Below are positions 8,745 through 15,645 of a stretch of DNA of 64,000 nt, in pieces. A model generated the notes under the pieces. It did no database searches and had not been told where the DNA came from. It worked only from the letters and a program-made list of their open reading frames with translations. A program made the translations under genes and the position numbers. The stretch comes from CAVXEH01 sp963805305 (GTDB taxonomy: Bacteria; Chloroflexota; Limnocylindria; QHBO01), in the NCBI GenBank assembly GCA_963805305.1, contig CAWDTM010000003.1:186001-250000 (forward strand), read 5' to 3'. Each line of letters opens with the position of its first letter. Position 1 is the first letter of the stretch.

Positions 8745-10760
8745 CTAGCGTCCCGGCGCGGACGGGTCGTCGCGCACGATGGCGAGGATGTCGTCGCCGT
8801 AGCGCTCGGCTTTCACCGGACCCATGCCCGGCATGCCGAGCAGCTCCGCGTGAGTGGAGGGCCGGGCCGCGGCAATGGCCCGCAGGTGCGCGTCGTGCGC
8901 AACCACGTAGGCAGGCACCCCGTCACGGCGCGCGCGCATCCGTCTCCATTCCATCAGGCGATCCACGAGCTCACGGTCCGCGTCGGCATCCGACTCGTTG
9001 GCCACGGGCCGATGGCGCCGTATCTGCGGTGCCCGCCGGACCTCCTTCGACGGCCGGGGCGGCAGCAACGGCTCCACGAATCGGCTGACCGTCCGGCGCT
9101 CGGCCCTTCCCTTGGCCGAGTCACGCAGCCGCGCCCAGCTCAGGGCCAGGCTCGATTCCGCGCGGGTGATGGCGACGTACAGCAGGCGGCGCTCCTCCTC
9201 CATGGCTTCCGGGGAGCGGAACGCGAAGTGGATGGGCAGCGTCCCGTCCTCGAGCATGGGGACGAAGACCGCCGGCCATTCGGCGCCCTTGGCGCCGTGG
9301 ATGGTCGAGAGGGTGACGCCCTCGGCCGCCTCATCGGTCTCCACGGCTGCCTGCCGCTCGAACTCGGCAACGACGTCGCTCACCGCTGCCCCCGGACGAG
9401 CCACCGCCACGGAACGCACTACCCCGAGCAACGTGTCGAACAGCTGGCGACGCAGCGCCGCCTCCGGGTCATCGGTCACCGGCGCATCCGGTTCGAAGCC
9501 CAGCGGTCGCCAGCGGCGGAGCGCGAGCGAGACCAGGTCCTCGCCATCCTGCGGCGCGGCACCGCGCAGCGCCCGGATGGCGCCGCGGACCTCCGGGGTC
9601 CGATAGAACGGCGTTCCCTGGAAATGGAAGGGCACCGCAGCCGCCCGCAATGCAGCCGCCATCGGCTCGAGCTGGACGTTGGTCCTGGTCAGCACCGCGA
9701 TCTCACCCGGTCGCGAGCCGTTCGCCAGGAGCCGCTGGATCCGGCTCACCAAGGAGGCGAGCTCGGTGGCGCCATCGGCGAAGGCCTGCATGCCCGGCGC
9801 CTGCCCGTCCGGTTTCGTGGCGCGCAGGGTGGGCCCGGCCGAGCCGGCCACCAGCCGGTTGGCGAGCTCCAGGATCTGCGGCGTGCTCCGGTAGTTCTGG
9901 ACCAGGCTGACGACGGTGGCGTCCGGAAACCGCCTGGCGAACTCGAGCAGGTACCGCGGTGTGGCACCGGTGAAGCTGTAGATGGTCTGGTTGGGGTCCC
10001 CGACCACGGCCAGGTCCCGGCGGTCCCCGAGCCAGGCATCGAGCAGGGCCTGCTGCAGCGGGTTCGTGTCCTGGTACTCGTCGACGCTAAACCACGCGTA
10101 GCGCCGGCGGACGAGCTGCGCTGCCTCCGCATCCTGGCCGTAGAGCCGCACGGCCTCCTCCAGCAGATCTTCGAAGTCCAGGACCCCGGCTCGCTGCTTC
10201 GCCCGGTCGTAGTCCGCGTAGAGGCGGCCCATCAGGTCGATGGGGATGGGCGGCGTTCGATCCGTGGCGGCCGCGACGTCCGGGTACTGCTCGGGTGCGA
10301 CGCGCCGGTTCTTCGCCCACTCGATCTCGTCCGCCAGGTCGCGCGCCGGGGTGTAGCGGTAGCCACCGGGAAGGCGGCGCGCCAGCGGGCCGATGAGCGG
10401 GAGCTTCGAGGTGATCAGCGTGGGGAGCGCCGTTCCGTGCCTGATCGGCCAGAAATGCTCCAGCTGGCGTTTGGCCGCCGCATGCAGCGTCGAGGCGCTG
10501 GCGCGGGTCAACCCGAGACGGCGGAGGCGCCCGGACATCTCGTCAGCCGCCTTGTTGGTGAACGACACCACGAGGATCTGCCGCTCGTCGACGGCGCCGA
10601 TGGCGACGGCATACGCCACCCGGTGGCTGATGACCCGGGTCTTCCCCGTTCCCGCCCCGGCCAGGATCATCACCGATCCGCTGACGGCGGTGGCCGCCTC
10701 GCGTTGCTCCTCGTTGAGGTCGGCGAGGATGGCCTCGGGATCGAGCGCCCCGGACGTCAC
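8745..10760 (-). CDS. uvrD2: UvrD/Rep-family DNA helicase with C-terminal HRDC domain
   Basis: A 671-residue superfamily 1A helicase. It shows a Q-motif LNEEQREA (about 16-23), Walker A AGAGTGKT (34-41), motif Ia SFTNKAADEM, Walker B SVDEYQDTN, motif III VGDPNQTIYSFTGA, motif IV QNYRSTPQ, motif V TLSTIHGAKGAEWPAV and motif VI LLYVAITRA. The last 70 residues form an HRDC-like domain (AHLRAIAAARPSTHAELLGM). This helicase plus HRDC layout matches mycobacterial UvrD2, a DNA repair helicase. The start is the GTG at 10760, which overlaps the TGA of the upstream gene by 4 bp. A longer frame to 11054 only reads through that gene. Confidence 0.88.
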   Translation of the reverse strand: MTSGALDPEAILADLNEEQREAATAVSGSVMILAGAGTGKTRVISHRVAYAVAIGAVDERQILVVSFTNKAADEMSGRLRRLGLTRASASTLHAAAKRQLEHFWPIRHGTALPTLITSKLPLIGPLARRLPGGYRYTPARDLADEIEWAKNRRVAPEQYPDVAAATDRTPPIPIDLMGRLYADYDRAKQRAGVLDFEDLLEEAVRLYGQDAEAAQLVRRRYAWFSVDEYQDTNPLQQALLDAWLGDRRDLAVVGDPNQTIYSFTGATPRYLLEFARRFPDATVVSLVQNYRSTPQILELANRLVAGSAGPTLRATKPDGQAPGMQAFADGATELASLVSRIQRLLANGSRPGEIAVLTRTNVQLEPMAAALRAAAVPFHFQGTPFYRTPEVRGAIRALRGAAPQDGEDLVSLALRRWRPLGFEPDAPVTDDPEAALRRQLFDTLLGVVRSVAVARPGAAVSDVVAEFERQAAVETDEAAEGVTLSTIHGAKGAEWPAVFVPMLEDGTLPIHFAFRSPEAMEEERRLLYVAITRAESSLALSWARLRDSAKGRAERRTVSRFVEPLLPPRPSKEVRRAPQIRRHRPVANESDADADRELVDRLMEWRRMRARRDGVPAYVVAHDAHLRAIAAARPSTHAELLGMPGMGPVKAERYGDDILAIVRDDPSAPGR

Positions 10761-11035
10761 CCCTGGAGAATCGGCTGGTACACGGCCAGGATGTTGCCGG
10801 AGCCCTCGAACGTCCGGCACGAGAGGAGCTTCAGCGACATCGGCGGGCGCCCGGTGAACAGCGGAATCCCTTCGCCGCCAATGACCGGGAAGATCGTGAG
10901 ATGCAGCTCGTCGATGCACCCGTGGAGCAGCAGGTCGTTCCAGAGCTGTCGGCTGAGCTGGATGACGATGTCCCGGCCGGACCCCTGCTTGAGCGCGTCC
11001 AGGGTCTGGAAGTTGCTGACCAGCAGCTTGCGCAT
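10757..11035 (-). pseudogene. RibD-C/DHFR-like protein with an internal deletion
   Basis: A 92-residue in-frame protein that joins the first 13 residues of a RibD C-terminal/dihydrofolate-reductase-like protein (MRKLLVSNFQTLD) directly to the last 79 (ALKQGSGRDIVIQLSRQLWN, then DELHLTIFPVIGGEGIPLF). Full members are about 180-200 residues, so about 90-100 central residues are missing and the fold is unlikely to be intact. The join keeps the frame. The start at 11035 has GAGGAG eight bases upstream. The stop overlaps the GTG of the helicase gene by 4 bp, so the remnant may survive because it couples helicase translation. Confidence 0.7.
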
Positions 11036-11119
11036 GAACATCGCTCCTCGGCATCGGGGCCCGAGTGTAGAGGGAGGGGCGTTACCGCTGCCTTCGACAC
11101 GTCAGGCCCGGGGGACGCG

Positions 11120-11593
11120 TCAGCCCTGGGCGGCCGAGACGAGCGAGTAGAAGCTCACCACCGCGACCGTGAGCTGGATGCAGAGGGCGAGCGCATAGAA
11201 GCCCAGCGACCCGACCGCGATCGCGTTCGCCCAGAACAGCACCGTCGCCGTGGGCCCCAGCGCGTAGAGCACCATCGCGGTTCCTGACGGCTTGCCGCCT
11301 GCCCGCAGCAGCTGGCGTCCGCGCCAGATCACGATTCCCGTCGCGTAGACGGCCACGACCGCACTGGCCACCACGAGCGACGCTCGCACGTCGCCCCGCC
11401 AGGCGTAGACGATGGACGGCACCAGCGCCTCGAACATCACGTTGAAGCTGGTGGACACGATCGCCCGCTGGCGGATGCGCATGACCGGGGACCACGAGCC
11501 GCCGGGCGGCACGAGGCTCGACGTCACGCCGGTGAACCCGGCGACCACGACCGCGATCGTGGCGATCCCGATCAGGAGCGGCTCACCCGGCAT
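11120..11593 (-). CDS. Four-span membrane protein, unknown function
   Basis: A 157-residue protein with four predicted membrane spans, at about 5-24, 48-70, 77-95 and 115-150, and few charged residues between them. The ATG at 11593 gives MPGEPLLIGIATIAVVVAGF, a normal membrane-protein start. The longer frame to 11767 runs into the copy B repeat and reads as arginine-rich non-coding sequence. I do not recognise a named family. It is transcribed away from the repeat element, alone on the minus strand. Confidence 0.65.
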   Translation of the reverse strand: MPGEPLLIGIATIAVVVAGFTGVTSSLVPPGGSWSPVMRIRQRAIVSTSFNVMFEALVPSIVYAWRGDVRASLVVASAVVAVYATGIVIWRGRQLLRAGGKPSGTAMVLYALGPTATVLFWANAIAVGSLGFYALALCIQLTVAVVSFYSLVSAAQG

Positions 11594-11701
11594 GCCGCGG
11601 AGTCTATCGCGAGCCCCGATCTCGGCAACGGCCGGAATGTCCAGGCCACGGTGATGGACCGGCGCCGATCGCACCATCTGCAGCGCCGATGGAACGGGAA
11701 C

Positions 11702-11904
11702 GCAACCGAATCTCCACGGAAAGGCCCGGCACCACCGCTTCACCGACGGTGGGTTGCACGTCCGCAACCAACCGACGCCTGGGAGTGTTGTGCGAGGGGT
11801 CCGCCATCGGTTCAGGCGGCCATTGGTTGCAGGGGCGTGACACTGCGTCGCGGACCGCCCCGTCCGCGCCCGAAGGGCGACACTTGGTTACACGGGGCGA
11901 TCAG
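11702..11904. repeat. Intergenic four-site element, copy B
   Basis: Second copy of the repeat. Sites are GCAACCGAATCTCC (11702), GCAACCAACCGA (11764), CATTGGTTGCAGGGGCGTG (11821) and CTTGGTTACACGGGGCGAT (11883). Spacings are 62, 58 and 61 bp, nearly identical to copy A. An extra small palindrome, GGTTGC-N6-GCAACC, lies at the second site. The last site overlaps the final codons and TAA stop of the adenylate cyclase gene. The rest of 11594-11887 holds nothing else I can identify. Confidence 0.7.
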
Positions 11905-13111
11905 CGCCGGGTGGCGAGGAGGCGGCCGGGTTGAGCAGCCACGTCGACATGATGCCCTTGCCCTTGACCTCCACGCCCTCGCGGCGCTCGAAGGGATAGC
12001 GACCGCCCAGCAGGCGGCAGGTCTCCTCGGTCGCCTGGATGCAACCCGGGACCCCGCTGGACTCCATGCGGGCTGCGGTGTTCACGGTGTCGCCCCACAG
12101 GTCGTAGCTGAACTTCCGCTCCCCGATGACGCCGGCGGCCACCGGTCCGGAGGCAATCCCGGTACGGATCTGCAACTGCCCGCCGAGGACCGCAGGCAGG
12201 CCGTCCACGTGACGATGCATGGCCAGCGCCATCTGCACCAGGACGGTGGCGTGATCGGCGCGAGGCTCCGGCACGCCCGCGACGACCATGTACGCGTCGC
12301 CAATGGTCTTGATCTTCTCGAGCCCGAACTCGTCGGCCAGGCGATCGAACGCGGTGAAGAGATCGTTGAGCGCTGCGAGCGTCTCCCGCGGCGAATGGGC
12401 CTCCGCCAGGGGCGTGAAATCGACGATGTCCGCGAAGAGGACCGATGCCTCGTCGAACTGGTCGGCGATCACCCGCTCACCGGCCTTCAGGCGCTGGGCG
12501 ATGGCCTCGGGGAGGACGTTCCGGAGCAGGGCATCGGATTCGCGGCGCGCCGCCAGCCGCTGCCCGTCGATGTAGCGAACCAGGCCGTAGGCGATGGCCG
12601 ATGCCCCCAGCACGTTGATCGCGGTGGCGAGGACGATCTGGCCGTGCGGCAGGGCCTGGTCCTTGGGGATGAGCGGATCCAGCAGGACGCTGGCGACGAC
12701 GACGGCCACCAGACCCAGGTAGGCAGGCAGCCCGGCGCGACCGCTGACCAGCAGGATGGCGCCGAGCGGCGCGATCACTCCCCAGGCGACATTGGCGCCT
12801 GAGAAGGCCAGCCCGCCCAGGGTGAGGACCCCACTGAAGATGGTGATCAGCCCAACCCCGATCAGGATCCAGGTCACGGTCTCCAGCCGGCGAACCCGAT
12901 GGAAGATCACCAGGTTCAGGCACTGCGTTGCCATCTGGATGACGGCGAACACCGAGACGAGCGGCCGGTCCGTTCCCAGGCCGATGGCGAGGTAGACGAC
13001 GCCCACGACGAAGAGCGCCCACAGCGTCCCCATCGCCGTCCGCTTCCGCAGCGCGAGATCGGCGTCATCAGCCGGGTCCGCCCCGATGTCGAGCAGCCGC
13101 TGCCACTGCAT
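11888..13111 (-). CDS. Membrane-anchored class III adenylate cyclase
   Basis: A 407-residue protein with five or six membrane spans (about 27-190) followed by a class III nucleotide cyclase domain (about 220-395). The catalytic features are VLFADIVDFTPLAE (metal-binding Asp pair), EKIKTIGDAYM (Lys and Asp typical of ATP specificity) and DLWGDTVNTAARM (transition-state Asn/Arg). It should convert ATP to cAMP under control of the membrane domain. The start MQWQRLLDIGADP at 13111 is chosen because the longer frame has no membrane-protein character and overlaps the PIN gene. The last codons lie within repeat copy B. Confidence 0.85.
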   Translation of the reverse strand: MQWQRLLDIGADPADDADLALRKRTAMGTLWALFVVGVVYLAIGLGTDRPLVSVFAVIQMATQCLNLVIFHRVRRLETVTWILIGVGLITIFSGVLTLGGLAFSGANVAWGVIAPLGAILLVSGRAGLPAYLGLVAVVVASVLLDPLIPKDQALPHGQIVLATAINVLGASAIAYGLVRYIDGQRLAARRESDALLRNVLPEAIAQRLKAGERVIADQFDEASVLFADIVDFTPLAEAHSPRETLAALNDLFTAFDRLADEFGLEKIKTIGDAYMVVAGVPEPRADHATVLVQMALAMHRHVDGLPAVLGGQLQIRTGIASGPVAAGVIGERKFSYDLWGDTVNTAARMESSGVPGCIQATEETCRLLGGRYPFERREGVEVKGKGIMSTWLLNPAASSPPGADRPV

Positions 13112-13155
13112 GATCGGCGCACGATACGCCCTCGCAGGCCGGGACCGGCGCCTCC

Positions 13156-13575
13156 TCAGGCGTCTGCCGGCAGGATCCGGAACGGACGGCCGTTCGCGGC
13201 GCGCAGGACCCGGAAGTGTCGTTCGTCCAGCGTCAGGATCTCCCGGATGGCGTACCGATGGGCGAGCACCACCAGGGAGGCATCCGCCAGGCCGATGTCG
13301 AGATCCGCATGTCGCGCGATGAGCCGCTCGGCCGCCTGCACATCCTCTGCGTCGAAGCTCTCGAGGCGGAACACGCCGCGCCCCACCTCGGCGAGCAGCG
13401 CTCGCTCCGCAGCCTGTCCCACGCGAGACGCCAGCAGGTAATCGAGCTCCGCCAGCACGAACGGTGAGAGCAGCCAGGGCGCCGGCGCATCGTGCAGGGC
13501 CGCCACTGCCTCGGCGTGCCGCCGCTGGCTTCCGTCGATCGCCGCCAGCAGGCCGCTGGTGTCGAGGATGATCAC
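13156..13575 (-). CDS. vapC: VapC-type PIN-domain toxin
   Basis: A 139-residue PIN-domain protein, probable endoribonuclease toxin. The PIN acidic residues are visible: Asp5 in MIILDTSGLLAAID, a Glu in FVLAELDYLL, the pair in LDIGLADASLV and Asp in ILTLDERHF. The length is normal for VapC. Its start overlaps the end of the antitoxin gene by 4 bp (ATGA), the usual arrangement for coupled toxin-antitoxin expression. The cellular RNA target cannot be read from the sequence. Confidence 0.88.
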   Translation of the reverse strand: MIILDTSGLLAAIDGSQRRHAEAVAALHDAPAPWLLSPFVLAELDYLLASRVGQAAERALLAEVGRGVFRLESFDAEDVQAAERLIARHADLDIGLADASLVVLAHRYAIREILTLDERHFRVLRAANGRPFRILPADA

Positions 13576-13793
13576 CGCTCGCCGAACCCCGCGAGGAGCT
13601 CGTCAACGTGACTCGCAAGGTCCGGCTGGCCGCTCTCGAAGAGCGGCAACCGGGGTTCGGCAATGCGATGGGTGCCCGTCACCAGGCCAATGCCCTCGCG
13701 GATGAGGTCCGCCTCGCTCCGGCCGGTCGAACGAGCGGCGCGACGGAGGGCCTCCTTGAGGTCATCGGGCAGGTACACCGTGGTCTTCTCCAT
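13572..13793 (-). CDS. vapB: Ribbon-helix-helix antitoxin (VapB-like)
   Basis: A 73-residue antitoxin with an N-terminal ribbon-helix-helix domain: the beta strand MEKTTVYLPDDLK is followed by ALRRAARSTGRSEADLIREG. The C-terminal tail (about 45-73, ending HVDELLAGFGER) would wrap the PIN toxin. The start at 13793 matches the family N-terminus; an ATG three codons upstream is possible. It precedes and overlaps vapC. Palindromes immediately upstream are good candidates for the autoregulatory operator. Confidence 0.85.
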   Translation of the reverse strand: MEKTTVYLPDDLKEALRRAARSTGRSEADLIREGIGLVTGTHRIAEPRLPLFESGQPDLASHVDELLAGFGER

Positions 13794-13804
13794 GCCACCC
13801 ATTG

Positions 13805-13831
13805 TGCCATATGGTAGGTGGCATGCCTACC
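13805..13831. promoter_or_regulatory. Likely VapBC operator palindromes
   Basis: Just upstream of the antitoxin start are two dyads: CCATATGG (13807-13814) and GGTAGG (13813-13818) facing CCTACC (13826-13831) around GGCATGCC. RHH antitoxins bind such short inverted sites to repress their own operon. Placement fits; binding is inferred. Confidence 0.5.
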
Positions 13832-13844
13832 ACCCGACAGCAGG

Positions 13845-13938
13845 TCAGGTGAGCACCTCGACAGTGACGCCGGCGCCCGGCCAGCGGGAATCGGTGGTGA
13901 GGACGCGGTCCGCCTGCAGGTGCAGCGCGACGCGCAGC
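13845..13938 (-). pseudogene. C-terminal remnant of a second PIN-domain gene
   Basis: The minus strand encodes a short segment ending in ADRVLTTDSRWPGAGVTVEV before a stop at 13845. This resembles the last strand and helix of VapC-type PIN domains (residues around LLTxDxRW). No PIN sequence continues upstream; the frame passes into DNA antisense to a DUF2442-like gene. I read it as the tail of a lost toxin gene cut off by recombination. The match is short, so confidence is low to moderate. Confidence 0.4.
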
Positions 13939-14174
13939 TCACCGTGACGCTGACCGATGGCCGCGAGATCAGCGCCCCGCTCGGGGAGTTCCCGTTGCTG
14001 GTGGCCGCCACCCCCGCACAGCGTGCCAACTGGCAGATCGTCGATTACCGCACGGCCATCACCTGGCCCGACATCGACGAGGAGATCGGCATGGCTGGTC
14101 TGCTCGGTGTCTCCGAAACAGCCGTCGAGGAGGCCGCCGGCTTCACCATCCTCAACCGCGAACCTGCGCGGTAG
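13920..14174 (+). CDS. DUF2442 domain protein, N-terminus possibly truncated
   Basis: About 84 residues matching DUF2442: LTVTLTDGREISAPLGEFPL, then ATPAQRANWQIVDYRTAITW and PDIDEEIGMAGLLG. DUF2442 proteins are small and often lie beside toxin-antitoxin or DUF4160 genes; their function is not established. The GTG at 13920 is the latest sensible start. The frame is open back to 13818, but that part is antisense to the PIN remnant and has no family similarity. The normal start was probably lost at the junction, so the gene may be broken. Confidence 0.55.
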   Translation: MQRDAQLTVTLTDGREISAPLGEFPLLVAATPAQRANWQIVDYRTAITWPDIDEEIGMAGLLGVSETAVEEAAGFTILNREPAR

Positions 14175-14221
14175 CCGACCGTCTGTCACGGCGCCACGCC
14201 GGGCCAGGTCACCGGTACGCG

Positions 14222-14689
14222 TTACGAAGCACCGCTGTGCACGCCGGGGAACACGGCGAGGATCTCTCCGGTCGCGTCGTCGATGACGAGCGTGCCCTGG
14301 GTGGACGGAGCGAGGCAGGCGCACGCCGCCGATGACGGGTTGGCGCCCACCTCCTGCGAGAAGTTGCTCGACCAGGCATGCACGCGAAGGTTCAGGTAGT
14401 CCCCCGCGCCCCTCGTGACCCAGACAATGGCATCCGACGTCTCGTGCGGGATGCATGTGTCCAGGGTCCACGCGTCCGACGCGCGCACCGCCCAGACCTG
14501 CCCGATGTTCGCGTGGATGTGGAGCTCGGGGGCTGCGATCTGCGGCGTCTGCTGCGCCAGGTAGTCGCGCGACAGCGATACGGCATCGGCGGCGGTCAGC
14601 CGAGGCTGAAGGCCGGGCGCCACCGTCGTGGTGTACGGCCCGTTCGTCGGCTCGGCACTCGGCCCGATGAGCCCGCACCCAGCGATCAA
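14222..14689 (-). CDS. Lipoprotein, paralogue of the 19.2-kb lipoprotein; signal region disturbed
   Basis: The encoded 155 residues share long stretches with the protein at 19220-19744 (GCGLIGPSxEPTNGPYTTTV, PRLTAADAVS, CIPHETS, AIVWVTRGAGDYLNLR, GTLVIDDA-GEILAVFPG). A lipobox LIAGC precedes the mature part. The only start in frame is a TTG at 14689, which leaves too short a signal peptide. A GTG-CGC matching the paralogue's start lies about 45 bp further upstream but in another reading frame. The signal region therefore seems shifted by one or two bases. Function unknown; a C-terminal strand-rich domain is likely. Confidence 0.6.
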   Translation of the reverse strand: MIAGCGLIGPSAEPTNGPYTTTVAPGLQPRLTAADAVSLSRDYLAQQTPQIAAPELHIHANIGQVWAVRASDAWTLDTCIPHETSDAIVWVTRGAGDYLNLRVHAWSSNFSQEVGANPSSAACACLAPSTQGTLVIDDATGEILAVFPGVHSGAS

Positions 14690-14813
14690 GAAGCTGAGCG
14701 CGCAGACAGCAGTTGCGGCGAGCCGGCGCGCACATTCCCTGCGCTGGCGTCCTGGTCGGCGGGCGGCCGTGGATTCATACCGAGGCCCGCGAACGCGTCA
14801 TGGTTGTGGCGCA

Positions 14814-15248
14814 TCACACCGCTCCAGATGGGCAGAACGGGCTCGGTGGGAATGCATCTTCATCCACCTCCGCGATCTTCCCGGCCGCATCGATGACGAA
14901 CCACCGTGTAACGGGCTGGATGCCGCCGCTGGGCGGTGGTGCGGACGGATCCACGGCCGGCGGAGTGGGCACCGCGAAGGTCAGGTCGAGCCTGTCGGTG
15001 GGCGTGGTAATGCTGATGGTCGACATCCCCCGACTGAACCCTCGCGCGTACTCCCTGCATGGCGTGATCTCCTCGGTCCCGGATCGGCCGGCATAGCTAT
15101 CAGGCGAATCCCACCGGAACGAGCCGGTCACACTGCCCAGGTTGGCGATGCGGATCAGGCCGTCGGCCGGCGGTGGCCCGCAGCCCGCAACGAGAACAAC
15201 CACGACGGCCGCAGCAATCCACCCGTGACGCCGACTCTCGAGGCGCAC
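14814..15248 (-). CDS. Putative lipoprotein, unknown function
   Basis: A 144-residue protein with a basic start (VRLESRRHGW), a hydrophobic stretch of alanines and valines and the lipobox LVAGC at about 17-21. The mature part has no motif I recognise; it contains two further cysteines (TPCREYARG near the middle and PFCPSG near the end) that could form a disulfide. The GTG at 15248 is chosen as it gives a proper lipoprotein signal. It lies next to the other lipoprotein on the same strand and is divergent from a small membrane gene. Confidence 0.6.
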   Translation of the reverse strand: MRLESRRHGWIAAAVVVVLVAGCGPPPADGLIRIANLGSVTGSFRWDSPDSYAGRSGTEEITPCREYARGFSRGMSTISITTPTDRLDLTFAVPTPPAVDPSAPPPSGGIQPVTRWFVIDAAGKIAEVDEDAFPPSPFCPSGAV

Positions 15249-15277
15249 TCCCAGACCCCCAGCACATACGCTTCCCG

Positions 15278-15341
15278 GCAAATCCTACTTGAGCGGGGCG
15301 CTACCCTTGCGGAAAGCGGCCCAGCACGGGGGACCTGAGCC
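15278..15341. repeat. 64-bp repeat, copy 1 (upstream of a small membrane gene)
   Basis: Nearly the same sequence occurs at 19771-19835. It includes CTACTTGAGCG, GGCGCTACCCTT and CCCAGCACGGGGGACC. Both copies lie between a minus-strand lipoprotein gene and a plus-strand small membrane gene. It is probably a shared control region for the two directions. Confidence 0.65.
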
Positions 15342-15342
15342 G

Positions 15343-15543
15343 ATGCCGCAACCGACTTCCGGCCGCACCATGGCATTCCTCATCGTCCTGCTCGTCGTGG
15401 CCGTCGCGTTCGTGGTGCTGTCGAACAGCGTGGTCGGGTCCCGGAGGTCTGACGCGACTCAGACACGCAGACCCTTACCCCGGAACGCGCAACGCACCGA
15501 CCATTACGTAAGTACGGCATTGAGCGCTCCACGCGGTTGCTAG
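15343..15543 (+). CDS. Small single-span membrane protein
   Basis: A 66-residue protein with one membrane span (TMAFLIVLLVVAVAFVVLSN, about residues 9-28) and a basic tail. The ATG at 15343 follows directly after the 64-bp repeat. A similar small protein (FLIVFLIVLAFVVLPW) follows the other copy of that repeat at about 19.9-20.0 kb, so the pair is probably homologous. Function unknown. Its 3' end overlaps the promoter region of the next gene. Confidence 0.5.
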   Translation: MPQPTSGRTMAFLIVLLVVAVAFVVLSNSVVGSRRSDATQTRRPLPRNAQRTDHYVSTALSAPRGC

Positions 15544-15547
15544 AGTG
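15500..15547 (+). promoter_or_regulatory. Conserved promoter of the PD-(D/E)XK gene, copy 1
   Basis: A 21-bp box ACCATTACGTAAGTACGGCA(T) at 15500-15520 is followed after 15 nt by GTTGCTAGAGTG (15536-15547), which reads as an extended -10 (TGC-TAGAGT). The same two parts with the same 15-nt spacing precede the second gene copy. TTACGTAA inside the box is palindromic. Transcription would begin just before the AAGGGGAGG ribosome site at 15560. Confidence 0.6.
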
Positions 15548-15579
15548 GCCAGAATGCCCAAGGGGAGGAGCCAGAGCCA

Positions 15580-15645
15580 GTGATCCGCTTCAGCGATCCA
15601 CACACCGCGCACGCGCCTGCGCACCACGCACATGCTCAAGGATGA
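15580..15645 (+). CDS. 21-codon upstream ORF overlapping the PD-(D/E)XK start
   Basis: A GTG at 15580 lies 11 nt after a strong AAGGGGAGG ribosome site and opens a 21-codon frame ending ...HAHAQG at the TGA 15643-15645. It overlaps the first bases of the downstream gene (ATG 15632) in another frame. The second gene copy has an upstream frame of exactly the same length, with the same first three (VIR) and last four (HAQG is shared) residues. The likely role is translational coupling or leader-peptide control. The downstream ATG has no ribosome site of its own. Confidence 0.5.
   Translation: MIRFSDPHTAHAPAHHAHAQG

Noticed and set aside
8367..11150. Long plus-strand open frame opposite the helicase
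   Set aside because: It is antisense to all helicase motifs and is arginine- and glycine-rich with no domain. It also runs through repeat copy A.
11912..13663. 591-residue cyclase with a long N-terminus
   Set aside because: The first 184 residues are antisense-like, arginine-rich and overlap the PIN toxin gene. The membrane domain starts at 13111.
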